Assembly: GCA_016708585.1 (NCBI GenBank)
Contig: JADJFK010000009.1
Location: forward strand, 1-33,196
Direction of reading: 5' to 3'
Length of the DNA stretch: 33,196 nt
From: Sulfuritalea sp.
GTDB taxonomy: Bacteria > Pseudomonadota > Gammaproteobacteria > Burkholderiales > Rhodocyclaceae
In this document: in pieces, positions 1 through 7,744 of the stretch
How the letters are laid out: every line of letters begins with the position of its first letter
Position numbering within the stretch: position 1 is the first letter of the stretch
Position numbers and translations under genes: made by a program
Notes under the pieces: generated by a model
Seen by the model: the letters and a program-made list of their open reading frames with translations, nothing else
What the model was told of the DNA's origin: nothing
Database searches by the model: none

Positions 1-57
1 GAAATGGCGCCTCGCGGGCGAGGGCGACGCGATGAAGCGGAGTTCGGTCAGGGCCAT
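1..57 (-). CDS. LysR-family regulator, OxyR-like (5' end only, frame-broken)
   Basis: Reading leftward from an ATG at 57, the first codons give MALTELRFI and then, after correcting two apparent single-base insertions, a stretch equivalent to VALARERHF. That is the typical first helix of OxyR-type LysR regulators (LTELRYIVAxARERHFGRAAE). Only about 18 codons lie in the window. OxyR proteins sense peroxide through a disulfide and activate catalase and peroxiredoxin genes, but the redox cysteines are outside the window, so the exact subtype cannot be confirmed. It lies directly downstream of lrgB on the same strand. No clear ribosome binding site is visible ahead of the ATG. Confidence 0.5.
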   Translation of the reverse strand, partial: MALTELRFIASPSPARRHF

Positions 58-164
58 GGGCGATAGCGGGGATCGTATGCCGATCCGGCCCATTTAGTAG
101 CGCCCTGCGTTTTCCGGGTGGCCCGCCCGGCAGCGGACACCCCGTCTCGCAATCCCCGCCTATC

Positions 165-885
165 CGCGTCACCCAGGGTATCACCACCGGCACCAGCAGC
201 GCCGTCATCAGGCCGTTGAGCCCCATCGCCAGCGCGGCAAGGCGCGGCCTGCTCGCTCCTGAAGGAGCGCGCGCGTGCCGATGCCGTGCGGCGATGCCCA
301 GTGCGAAGCCGCGTACGGCGTCGTCTTCGATCTCCGATGCGCGGTAGATGAGCTTGCGCCCATGGCGCCGAGGATGCCGGTGGCGATCACCGAGATCGCG
401 GTCAGCGAGGGCAGGCCGCCGATGCGCTCGGCGATGCCCATGGCGATCGGCGTCGTCACCGGACCTGGGCCGGAATCTGTGTCGCTTCACCTTGCGCCAA
501 AGCAGGCCGCCGATGGCGACCGCGGCGCGCGCCGCGGTCAAGGATCCGACCAGCAGCGCGCGAGGACGGCCGGCCCAGCTTGCCGGACGCGGTCGAACTG
601 GGCGATAGAGCGGAATCGCCAGCGCCACTGTCGCCGGGCCCAGCAGGAAATGGACAAACTGGGCGCCGGCAGGAAGGGTCTGGTAGGAGGTGCCGGTCAC
701 CGCAGGCAGGGCCACCAGCAGGTCGACGGCGAGCAGCACCGGATTCGCCAGCGGATGCCCGGCGCTGCGCCGGTGCAGCCAGGTCGCCCCCCAGGTAGGC
801 GGCCAGGGTCAAGGCCGGCGGGAGCAACGGCGAGGCGGCCAGGTGACCCCAGGCTTCGCCCAGTTGCGGCGTTTCACCGATGCAT
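165..885 (-). CDS. lrgB: LrgB/CidB-family membrane protein (frame-broken)
   Basis: Minus-strand translation in shifting frames gives a recognisable LrgB protein. The N-terminal part contains GETPQLGEAWGHLAASPLLP, then a hydrophobic stretch with ALTLAAYLG, then pieces equivalent to VLLAVDLLVALPAVTGTSY and FLLGPATVALAIPLYRQFD. The C-terminal part contains TPIAMGIAERIGGLPSLTA, ISVIATGILGAMGA and a segment equivalent to GFALGIAAHGIGTARALQE. LrgB is a polytopic inner-membrane protein that acts with LrgA in murein hydrolase control, programmed lysis or small-acid (pyruvate-type) transport, depending on the organism. At least four single-base frame breaks would be needed to restore it, and no single frame spans it. 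Start and end are approximate: the start is the ATG at 885 and the end is placed near a TAG at about 165-170 after the last hydrophobic segment. It follows lrgA directly. Confidence 0.7.
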
Positions 886-1234
886 CCTTTGGTCCTGCGC
901 TGCGCCTGATCAGGAGGCGCAACACCAGCGCGGTCAGCCGATGGCGAGCGCGGCACTCAGCAGCGAAACCGCCAGCTGCCAGCCAATTCATCGGACAGGC
1001 GCTGGTAATGCAGCATGACGCCGGCGCCGGCCGGTACAAAGAGCGCAACGATAAATGCCGCAGCAAACCTTGCGCGGTCACAGGTCACATCCCCGGACCG
1101 GGCCGCCGCGCAGCGCGCGCCGCGAACAGGAGCGCCATGCCGATCACCGGGCCGGAATCGGCAGCGCGAGCGTGCGCGCGATCACTTCGCCGAGAAGCTG
1201 GAACTCCAGCAGCAGGGTAATGGCCTGGGATCAT
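880..1234 (-). CDS. lrgA: LrgA/CidA-family membrane protein (frame-broken)
   Basis: From the ATG at 1234 the protein starts MIP and, once one extra G near 1225 is discounted, continues as AITLLLEFQLLGEVIARTLA. A second break near 1160 leads into PIPGPVIGMALLF, the LrgA hallmark motif. A later segment reads equivalently to FVPAGVGVMLHYQRLSDELA and then GLTALVLRLLIRR, matching the third and fourth membrane helices. Length (~115 residues) fits the family. LrgA is the holin-like partner of LrgB, and the two genes are adjacent in the usual lrgA-lrgB order. The exact 3' end is uncertain because of indels; it abuts or slightly overlaps the lrgB start. Confidence 0.65.
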
Positions 1235-1358
1235 ACGTTGGGCCTGGCGGGTCCGCAATAGGATGGGCAGTATACCCGACGCCGCCGGGTTGCGCCCGGA
1301 CGGCGCCGGCCCGACGCAGCGGGCAAGTCGGACCTGCGCGCAGCCGCATAATGCAGCC

Positions 1359-2852
1359 ATGTCCGCCGCCCTGCCGCCCCTGATTGCCGCCCCTGCTCGA
1401 CCCGCGCCGGTATCCGCATGGCGCCGACCGCGTGGAACTGGTCGAAACCCATGCGCCCTGGCTGTTGCTGGCTGGCGAGTTCGCCTACAAGATCAAGAGC
1501 CCGTCATCCTGCCCTTCCTCGATTACGGCACGCTGGCGCGGCGCGAGGCATTTTGCCGCGCCGAGCTGGTGCTGAACCGGCGTCTCGCACCGGACCTGTA
1601 TCTCGACGCGGTGCCGATCGGTACGCCCAAACAGCCGGTGATCGGAGAATCGCCCGCCATCGATGGGCGGTGCGCATGCAGCGTTTCGACGAGAACGGCC
1701 GGCTTGACCATATGGCGGCACGCGGCGAGTTGCAGCCCGCGCATCTCGAACAACTGGCCGCCACCCTCTGCGCCTTCCAGCAGGCCGCCCCCCGCGCCGC
1801 AACCGGAACGAGCTTCGGCGCCCCGCAACAGGTGCTGGCGGCGGCACGGGAAAACTTTGTCGAACTGCGCCAACTGCCGCCGGGGCGCAAGCCCGTCGAA
1901 CAACTGGCGAACTGGACAGAGCCGAGTTCGCCCGTCGCGCCGGCGATTTCGCCGCGCGGCCGAAGGGCGTTTCATCCGCGAGGGCCATGGCGACCTGCCT
2001 GGGCAACCTGTGCTGATCGCCGGCCGCGTCACGCCCTTCGACTGCATCGAGTTCAACGAGGACTTCCGCTGGGAACGATCCGGCCAGCGAGATCGCCTTC
2101 GTCTGGATCGACCTGCTCGACCATGGCCGGCCGGACCTGGCCGCCTGGTTGCTGAATGCCTGGCTGGAGACTGGCGGCGACTTCGATGCGCTGCGGGTGC
2201 TGCGCTTCTATGCCGTGTACCGCGCCGTGGTGCGGGCCAAGATCGCCGCCTTGCGTTCGCGGCAGGAAGATGGCCAGCCGGCACAAGCCGATCTCGACGC
2301 GGCGATCGCCTATCTGCAACTGGCGTGGAAAATCGCCGTACCGCCAGCGCCGACTTTGGTGATCACCTGCGGCCTGTCGGGTTCGGGCAAGACCACGGCG
2401 AGTTCGGCGCGGCTGCTGGATGCGACGCTCGATGCCGCCGGCAGCATCGTCCGCCTGCGCTCCGACGTCGAGCGCAAGCGCCTGTTCGACCTCGCCCCGC
2501 ATGACAACAGCAACTCGGCGCCGGACGGCGGCATCCACACCGCCGCGGCGACCCGGCGCACCTATGCACGGCTGCTGGTGCTGGCCGGCGAGCGCTGCTT
2601 CGCGCCGGCTGGCCGGTGATCGTCGATGCCCGCCTTCCTCAAAGCGCGCCGAGCGACAGCACTGCGGCGCTGGCCGGCGAACTGGGGGTCGGTTTCGGCA
2701 TCCTCGCCGCCGAGGCGCCGCCCAGAACTGCGACGGGCGCCTGCTGGCGCGCCTGGCGATGCCTCGGAAGCGACCGTGGCCATACTCGAAAGGCAGCTCG
2801 ATGGTTCGAGCCGCTCGCCGCGGCAGAGCGCCACTGCCTGATCCGTCCCTGA
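1359..2852 (+). CDS. Two-domain kinase: aminoglycoside-phosphotransferase-like domain plus P-loop ATPase (frame-broken)
   Basis: The ATG at 1359 gives MSAALPPLIA. After a break near 1388 the frame resumes as PHGADRVELVETHAPWLLLA, then GEFAYKIK, and after another break PVILPFLDYGTLARREAFC. This is the N-terminal APH-like half, which ends with a piece equivalent to EGHGDLHLGNLVLI (the Brenner-type HGD motif) and FDCIEFNEDFRW. The C-terminal half is an AAA_33/gluconokinase-type kinase with a clear Walker A, GLSGSGKT, near 2375-2400, and RLRSDVERKRLF after it. The last residues are ERHCLIRP. Total length (~497 residues) fits the family annotated as bifunctional aminoglycoside phosphotransferase/ATP-binding protein (COG2187/COG0645). 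The substrate of this family is not established and a resistance role should not be assumed. At least five frame breaks interrupt it. It is convergent with the TerB-like gene. Confidence 0.75.
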
Positions 2853-2888
2853 ACGGGCCGGCCCATGGCGGTGGCGGCCTGCCGCAGT

Positions 2889-3403
2889 TCAAGAACTGGG
2901 CGCTACCATCCGCGGTTGCGCCCGCTGCCTAAGCCGCCGCGCGGGGCGGTATTCGATGCCGTCGTCCAGCCGCAGGCGCCAGGTGTCGAGCGCATGCCAG
3001 ATCAGACGCGCCTCGCCGTCGGCCAGGTGGCCGTCACTGCGGATGACGTCGAAGATCAGGCGCACCAGCTTCTGGCGCTCCGCGACGCTGCCGACCTCGG
3101 CGAACAGGGTTTCCAGGAGCGCCGGCGACAGCAGGTAGTTGCCCCGGCCGTCGGGCAACCGCGTTGCGTCGGCGCAGAAATCGTAGAGCACCTCGAAGAA
3201 GTCTTCGCGCGTAACACCCAGTTCGGCAAAGGCCCGGTTTTTCGCCAGGCCGTCCAGCTCGGCAGCATCCATCCGGCCGTCGGCCAGCAGTGCCAGGACC
3301 ACCAGGCGCGCCTTGGAGCGCGGCTGTCGGTCGGGTAGGCGCGCAAGGGGCGGCCCGGATAGTTGATCGGGGAGAAGCTTTCCCTGGCTTGTAGGGTCAT
3401 CAT
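2889..3403 (-). CDS. TerB-like helical protein (one frame break)
   Basis: The ATG at 3403 follows GAGGAGAGAAACACC, a strong ribosome binding site. The protein starts MMTLQARESFSPINYPGRP and, after a break near 3310, continues as LVVLALLADGRMDAAELDGL, later GVTREDFFEVLYDF and LVRLIFDVIRSDGHLADGE. The paired acidic helices (LLADGRMDAAEL and VIRSDGHLADGE) are the repeat typical of TerB/DjlA-like domains, whose paired Asp/Glu may bind metal. Length is about 171 residues with no signal peptide or membrane segment, so it is probably cytoplasmic. The first gene of the pair, a small protein, ends 13 bases upstream. The function of this TerB subgroup is unknown; the tellurite label of the family should not be taken literally. 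Confidence 0.6.
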
Positions 3404-3416
3404 GGTGTTTCTCTCC

Positions 3417-3617
3417 TCAGGCGGCCAGACGCTGCGTCAGCGCGGCAACGGACACGGGAAGAATCGGCTGGCGGGCATTCAGGCGCCGGGCTTTCGAGAC
3501 GCGACTCTGGGCGCAGGCGATCGCCAATATTTCCGGCAGCCGCTCATGCCGCGCCACGCGCGTCACGGTCTCCGGATCGGCATCGCAAAATGCCTTGCAA
3601 TCGTTGAGGGTTATAAT
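3417..3617 (-). CDS. Small hypothetical protein, possible ATT start
   Basis: A reading frame of about 66 residues contains ITLNDCKAFCDADPETVTRV and ends SVAALTQRLAA. No ATG is available at a sensible place. A strong AAGGAG (3625-3630 on the plus strand as CTCCTT) lies 7 bases before an ATT codon at 3617-3615, so translation probably begins there, either at a rare ATT start or at an ATG misread in this error-rich region. The protein has two close cysteines (CKAFC), no signal peptide and a helical, mildly basic C-terminus. It ends 13 bases before the TerB-like gene, so the two are probably co-transcribed. I do not recognise a domain. Confidence 0.45.
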   Translation of the reverse strand: MITLNDCKAFCDADPETVTRVARHERLPEILAIACAQSRVSKARRLNARQPILPVSVAALTQRLAA

Positions 3618-3646
3618 GTGCCGTCTCCTTGGTGGGTTGATCCGCC

Positions 3647-3662
3647 GCAGCAGGCTTGCTGC
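3647..3662. repeat. Short inverted repeat upstream of the small minus-strand gene
   Basis: GCAGCA at 3647-3652 and TGCTGC at 3657-3662 form a perfect 6-bp stem with a GGCT loop. It lies in the divergent region between the small minus-strand gene and nhaR, about 30 bases upstream of the minus-strand start. It could be part of that gene's leader or an operator half; nothing more can be said from sequence. Confidence 0.3.
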
Positions 3663-3692
3663 GTATGGAGCACACTGCAGAGAAAGCCTTGC

Positions 3693-3739
3693 TTCCAATA
3701 AATGGATGTTTATGGATAACATGCTCCCATTTATTGGAA
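3693..3739. promoter_or_regulatory. Perfect 13-bp inverted repeat just upstream of nhaR
   Basis: TTCCAATAAATGG (3693-3705) is repeated in perfect inverted orientation as CCATTTATTGGAA (3727-3739). Between the arms, ATGTT (3706-3710) and AACAT (3718-3722) pair as well, giving an extended AT-rich hairpin with a 4-base bulge. The right arm ends 6 bases before the nhaR ATG and contains the only ribosome-binding-like GGAA. The element could be an operator for autoregulation, or an RNA hairpin that hides the nhaR ribosome binding site. Its AT richness stands out strongly from the surrounding GC-rich DNA. Confidence 0.6.
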
Positions 3740-3745
3740 TAGTCG

Positions 3746-4649
3746 ATGACCCCGGACGACCTCAATTTCCGCCACCTGCTCTATTTTTGGGCCGTCGCCA
3801 AGGAAGGCAGCATCACCCGTGCGGCGGAACGCCTGAATCTCTCGGTGCAGACCATCAGCACCCAGCTCGGCATGCTCGAGCAGCAGCTGGGGCAGGCGCT
3901 GTTCGCGCCGCAGGGCCGCTCGCTGGTGCTGACCGAAGCCGGGCGCGCGGCGCTGGACTATGCCGACCAGATATTCCTGCTCGGCGAGCGGCTGCGCCAC
4001 GCGGTGGCCGACCACGCGTCGGGACGCCGCCGCTTTGCCGTGGGGCGCAGCGAGGCGGTACCCAAGCTGGTCGCCTTTCGCCTGCTGCAGCCGGTGCTGA
4101 GGCGCCGCTGTCGATGCGCCTGGAACGCATCGAAGGCAATGTCGAGCACCCGCTGGCCGAACTGGCGCTGAACCGGCTCGACCTGGTGGTCTGACCGATC
4201 GCTCCGCGCCGACCGACGCCCATCTCAAGCTGCAGTCGAGGCTGCTCGGCACGGTCGACATCGACCTGTACGGCGCCGACCGGCTGCATGGGCGCTATGC
4301 GGCCGACTTTCCGCGGCAATTGAACGGTGCGCCGGTCCTGCTGCCGGTGCGCAGCAATCCGTTGCGCGGCGCCATCGATGCCTGGTTCGGCCGGCACAAT
4401 CTGAAGCCGGAAATCGTCGGCGAGTTTTCCGACAGCGCCCTGCTGAAGACCTTCGGCCGCGCCGGGCTCGGCCTGTTTCCGGCGCCCTCCGGGATGCATG
4501 CCGACATCCTGGCGCAGTTCGGCGCCCGCCCGCTCGGCACGCTGGCCGACGTGCGCGAGAACTGGTATGCCATTGTCACCCAGCGGCGAATCCAGCACCC
4601 GGCCGTCGAGGCGATCCAGGCCGGCGGCATAGCCTCGCTGCTGGAATGA
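3746..4649 (+). CDS. nhaR: NhaR-type LysR-family transcriptional activator (two frame breaks)
   Basis: The N-terminus (MTPDDLNFRHLLYFWAVAKE, then GSITRAAERLNLSVQTISTQ) is the winged helix-turn-helix of NhaR-like LysR regulators, which share the unusual HLLYFWxVxKEGS opening. The effector domain continues after a break near 4100 (deleted G) as APLSMRLERIEGNVEHPLAE, and after a second break near 4193 as DRSAPTDAHLKLQSRLLG. It ends GGIASLLE at a TGA. Restored length is about 300 residues, normal for the family. NhaR activates the Na+/H+ antiporter gene nhaA in response to sodium in enterobacteria. No nhaA is in this window, so the local target is unknown. The gene is convergent with dgkA, only about 9 bases apart. 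Confidence 0.75.
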
Positions 4650-4658
4650 ACGCGGACA

Positions 4659-5048
4659 TCACGGCAGCGCAAGATCGAGCAGGCGGCTCAGCTCGACGCC
4701 GAGCACGATGATCCAGACGAAGATCGCAATGCCGACGCCGGCGGCGGCGATGTCCTTGATGACCTTGATCTTCTCGTTGTGGCGCGTCTCGACGAAGTCG
4801 CACAGCGCCTCGATCGCGCTGTTGAAGATTTCGGCGACCAGCACGAAGGCGGTGACGACGAGGATCAGCAGGAAATCGACCCAGGCGCGCGCGCCGAAGG
4901 CGATCGCCAGCACCACCACCGAAGCGATCAGCTTGTAGATCACCGACCAGTCGTAGAGCACGGCGTAGCGCAGACCGGAAAAAACGGTGCGGATCTTGCG
5001 CAGCGGATGGTAGCCGGCGTCGCCGGTGCCGAGAAACTTGTGTCTCAT
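4659..5048 (-). CDS. dgkA: Diacylglycerol kinase (DgkA type)
   Basis: A protein of about 129 residues, MRHKFLGTGDAGYHPLRKIR, followed by three membrane helices (VVVLAIAFGARAWVDFLLIL region, VVTAFVLVAEIFNSAIEAL, and GVGIAIFVWIIVLGVEL). The DgkA signature is clear: EIFNSAIEALCDFV and then HNEKIKVIKDIAAAGV, including the catalytic Glu and Asn residues. The enzyme phosphorylates diacylglycerol, or undecaprenol in some bacteria, in the inner membrane to recycle lipid by-products. Its ATG overlaps the stop of the PAP2 phosphatase gene in an ATGA, so the kinase and a lipid phosphatase are translationally coupled. That pairing suggests a role in undecaprenyl phosphate or phosphatidate balance. Confidence 0.9.
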   Translation of the reverse strand: MRHKFLGTGDAGYHPLRKIRTVFSGLRYAVLYDWSVIYKLIASVVVLAIAFGARAWVDFLLILVVTAFVLVAEIFNSAIEALCDFVETRHNEKIKVIKDIAAAGVGIAIFVWIIVLGVELSRLLDLALP

Positions 5049-5578
5049 CGTGTTGTCTCCCGCCATGCCGGCAGACGACGCAGCAGCAGGACCCAAAGGG
5101 TTGCCAACAGGGCGCCGGCGATGACATCGCTCGGAAAGTGGACTTGCAGGTAGAGCCGTGAGGCGAAGACCGCCGTCACGGCGGAGAAAAGGACGGTGAT
5201 CTCGGTCCGGCCCGGGGCCGCTCCCGGCCGCAGCAGCCAGGCCAGGGCGAAGGCGGTGACCTGCGCCGCATGGGCGCTGGGAAAACTCCAGTCCTCGGGC
5301 ATGGCGATCAGCGGCGGAAACAGGTCGGGCCGCGGCCGCGCCGCGACCAGTTTGGCCAGGTGCCCGAACGCGGAGGCGCCGATCAGGGCCAACGCGACAA
5401 AGGCAGCGTTCCTTTCGCCGCGGCGCCGCCACCAGAGCAGCAGCGCCAGCGGCAGCAGCACTGCCAGCGAACCGAGCCAGGTGACGGCGGCGAACACGCT
5501 GTCTAGCCACGGGGCCCGCGCCGCATGGGCGAGCGCGAGGCCGGCCTGGTCCCATGCCGGCAATTGCGTCGGGGCCAT
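5045..5578 (-). CDS. PAP2-family membrane phosphatase
   Basis: A protein of 177 residues, MAPTQLPAWDQAGLALAHAA, with several membrane helices. All three PAP2 signature motifs are visible: KLVAARPRP (KxxxxxxRP), then SFPSAHAAQ (PSAH, with the His of motif 2), then SRLYLQVHFPSDVIAG (SRxxxxxHxxxD). The active site faces the periplasm and dephosphorylates lipid pyrophosphates or phosphatidate; undecaprenyl pyrophosphate phosphatase (BacA-independent) is a common role. It starts 3 bases after the sodium channel stop codon and overlaps dgkA by 4 bases, so it sits in the middle of a tight operon. The precise substrate cannot be told from sequence. Confidence 0.88.
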   Translation of the reverse strand: MAPTQLPAWDQAGLALAHAARAPWLDSVFAAVTWLGSLAVLLPLALLLWWRRRGERNAAFVALALIGASAFGHLAKLVAARPRPDLFPPLIAMPEDWSFPSAHAAQVTAFALAWLLRPGAAPGRTEITVLFSAVTAVFASRLYLQVHFPSDVIAGALLATLWVLLLRRLPAWRETTR

Positions 5579-5581
5579 CGC

Positions 5582-6407
5582 TCAACGCCTCCCTGTGCCG
5601 TAGGGCGAAGGCTTGCGCACGCCACCAAGATGGTTGCGCAAGGCGGCAACTTCTTCGCGCAGGCGAGCGATTTCGGCGGCGGTCGGGTCGGGGCGGTCGC
5701 CGGCGCCTTCCTGGTGGATGGCATTCACGATGACCGCGATGAACAGGTTGAGCAGGGTGAAGGTGGACGCCAGGATGAAGATCAGGAAGAAGATCCAGGA
5801 TGCGGGAGACCGCCATCACCGGGCGCACCACTTCCATCGCCCAGCCTTCGAGGGTCATCACCTGGAACAGCGTGAAGGCGCTGCTGCCGAGGTCGCCGAA
5901 CAGCGCGGGAAAATCGGCGGCGAACAGCTTCGTGGCGATCACGGCGGCGACGTAGAAGATGATGCAGATGATGCCCATCACCGAGCCCAGCCCGGGCAGG
6001 GCCGCGAGCAGGCCGCCCACCACGCGCTTCATGCTCGGCACCAGGGTGATCAGGCGCAGCACGCGCAGGATGCGCAGCGCGCGCAGCACCGCCAGCGGGC
6101 CGGAGGCGGGCACCAGCGCGATCGCCACCACGACGAAGTCGAAGACGTTCCACGGATCGCGAAAGTAGGCCAGGCGATGCACATAAAGCCGCAGCGCGAT
6201 TTCGACCACGAAAACAGCAAGGATCGCACGGTCGGCCGCGCTCAGCCAGGAGCCCCACGCCGCCATCAGCGCCGGGCTGGTTTCCAGGCCGAGTATCACG
6301 GCATTGAGCAGGATCAGCGCGATCAGGCCGTTATGGATCGGTGCGGACTCCAGCCAGCGGTCCAGCCGCGGGCGCCACCCTGCAGGGGCGTGCATGACGG
6401 TTTCCAT
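5582..6407 (-). CDS. Bacterial voltage-gated sodium channel-like ion channel (one frame break)
   Basis: A single-domain six-helix channel of about 274 residues. S1-S3 lie in LIALILLNAVILGLETSPAL and AILAVFVVEIALRLYVHRLA. The voltage sensor S4 is VLRALRILRVLRLITLVP, with an arginine at every third position. S5 follows, then the pore helix and selectivity filter TLEGWAMEV, and S6. A single inserted base near 5808 breaks S6; restored, it reads IWIFFLIFILASTFTLLNLF, then a linker and the coiled coil AAEIARLREEVAALRNHL typical of BacNav C-termini. One Glu per subunit in the filter (TLEGW, compared with TLESW in NaChBac and NavAb) predicts sodium selectivity. It starts 9 bases after terC and precedes PAP2. 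A continuous 582-codon frame joining it to dgkA is an artefact of the break. Confidence 0.85.
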
Positions 6408-6416
6408 GTCAGCCCC

Positions 6417-7393
6417 TCACTCGCCGGCGCGGTCCGCAGCCGCGGCGTGCTCCAGCTTTTCCTTGCGCAGCGACATCCCGATCGAAATGCCGATGAAGGT
6501 GGCGACCACGGCCAGCGAGAAGCCGATCGGGATTTTGTAAAGGTCGATCAGCAGCATCTTGACGCCGATGAACACCAGCACCGCGGCCAGGCCGTATTTG
6601 AGCAGCGAGAAGCGGTCGGCCATGTCGGCCAGCAGGAAGTACATCGCGCGCAGGCCGAGGATGGCGAAGACGTTCGAGGTCAGGACGATGAAGGGATCCG
6701 CGGTGATGGCGAAAATGGCCGGGATCGAATCGACGGCGAAGATCAGGTCCGAGATTTCGACCAGGATCAGGGTCAGGAACAGGGGCGTCGCGTAGCTGCG
6801 CCGTCCTTCCAGACGAAGAACTTCTCGCCGTGGAGTTCGTCGGTGATCTTCATGTGGCCGCGCAGCCAGAGGATCAGCGGGTTGTTCGCCATGTCGGGCT
6901 TTTCTTCGGCGAACCACCACATCTTGATGCCGGTGACCAGCAGGAAGGCGCCGAAGAGGTAGAGCATCCAGTGGAACTGGGTGATCAGCCAGGCGCCGGC
7001 GAAGATCATCACCGTGCGCAATACGATGGCGCCGAGCACGCCGAGCACCAGCACGCGCTTCTGCAATTCCAGCGGGATGCCGAAAAACGAGAACAGCATC
7101 AGCCAGACGAAGACGTTGTCGATCGCCAGCGATTTTTCGATCAGGTAGCCGGTGACGAATTCGAGCGACTTCTGGTTGGCCACCTCGCGCCCGGCGCTGC
7201 CGTCGAGGTGCCACCAGAGCGCCGCGGCGAAGAGGAAGGATACGGAGACCCAGACCACCGACCAGGTGGCGGCCTCCTTGAACGACACCTTGTGCTGCTT
7301 GCCGCCGCCGACCACGAACAGGTCGATCGCCAGCATCACCAGGACGATGGCGAGGAATCCCGCCCACATCCACCACGTACCGATTGTTTCCAT
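6417..7393 (-). CDS. TerC/Alx-family integral membrane protein, probable Mn2+ exporter (one frame break)
   Basis: The ATG at 7393 follows AAGGAG with an 8-base spacer. The protein begins METIGTWWMWAGFLAIVLVM and has about nine membrane helices. TerC-family features include EKSLAIDNVFVWLMLFSFFG and, after a break near 6795, TPLFLTLILVEISDLIFAVD followed by SIPAIFAITADPFIVLTSN. The acidic residues in DNVF and SDLIFAVDS line the proposed metal path. Restored length is about 325 residues, standard for the family. Homologues (Alx, MeeF/MeeY) export manganese, including to load secreted metalloenzymes. The gene is preceded by a yybP-ykoY riboswitch, which independently supports a manganese role. 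It heads a run of four tightly spaced minus-strand genes (channel, PAP2, dgkA). Confidence 0.88.
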
Positions 7394-7465
7394 TGCATGC
7401 TCTCCTTGTCAGACCCGGTTCGCCGTTCCCCCCGCAGCTTCTGAACACTTCAGGCTGCAAACGAA

Positions 7466-7498
7466 ACGGCCCTTTATCCAGCGAGGACGAAGGGCCGT
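7466..7498 (-). terminator. Terminator-like hairpin in the terC leader (riboswitch expression platform)
   Basis: On the minus strand ACGGCCCTT (7498-7490) pairs perfectly with AAGGGCCGT (7474-7466) across a 15-base loop, followed by TTCGTTT. It lies between the aptamer and the terC ribosome binding site, where an expression platform is expected. The U-tract is interrupted, so termination may be weak or Rho-assisted. In yybP-ykoY switches manganese usually relieves such a terminator or frees the ribosome binding site. Confidence 0.6.
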
Positions 7499-7499
7499 G

Positions 7500-7646
7500 G
7501 TTTCGACAAGGGCACCTCCGCCATCGCGGCAAAGGTCTTGCTCGTGCCTGCCTTGCGACAAGCACCCGGGGCGCCGGGGAACCCTTCAGCGACAAGAGTT
7601 TCCGTATTGACGACGCCGCGGCGGAGAGCTACTCCCCCTTGGGACG
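7500..7646 (-). promoter_or_regulatory. yybP-ykoY manganese riboswitch aptamer
   Basis: The minus strand reads CCCAAGGGGGAGTAGCTC near its 5' end (7645-7628) and later GAGCAAGACCTTTGCC (7543-7528). These are the two conserved blocks of the yybP-ykoY riboswitch: the GGGGAGUAG side and the GAGACCUUUGCC-like side that together form the Mn2+ site between two docked loops. The element begins right at the predicted transcription start and is followed by a terminator-like hairpin and then terC. TerC/Alx exporters are the classic downstream genes of this riboswitch class. A covariance-model search would settle it; boundaries here are approximate. Confidence 0.85.
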
Positions 7647-7651
7647 GGCGA

Positions 7652-7680
7652 AATTTACTTAACTTGATAAAAACAGTCAA
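7652..7680 (-). promoter_or_regulatory. Sigma-70 promoter for the terC operon
   Basis: Minus-strand TTGACT (7680-7675) and TAAATT (7657-7652) are separated by exactly 17 bases. Start of transcription would be about 7645, precisely where the riboswitch aptamer begins, which supports both calls. Confidence 0.7.
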
Positions 7681-7744
7681 CTACTTTTTGGGCGATTGAA
7701 AGCCCGCACCCATGCGCCTGCTCACCACCGCCGGGCCGGCCGCA

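Noticed and set aside
4659..6407. A continuous 582-codon minus-strand frame joining an ion channel to a diacylglycerol kinase
   Set aside because: The middle part is a PAP2 gene read out of frame; one inserted base near 5808 creates the false fusion.
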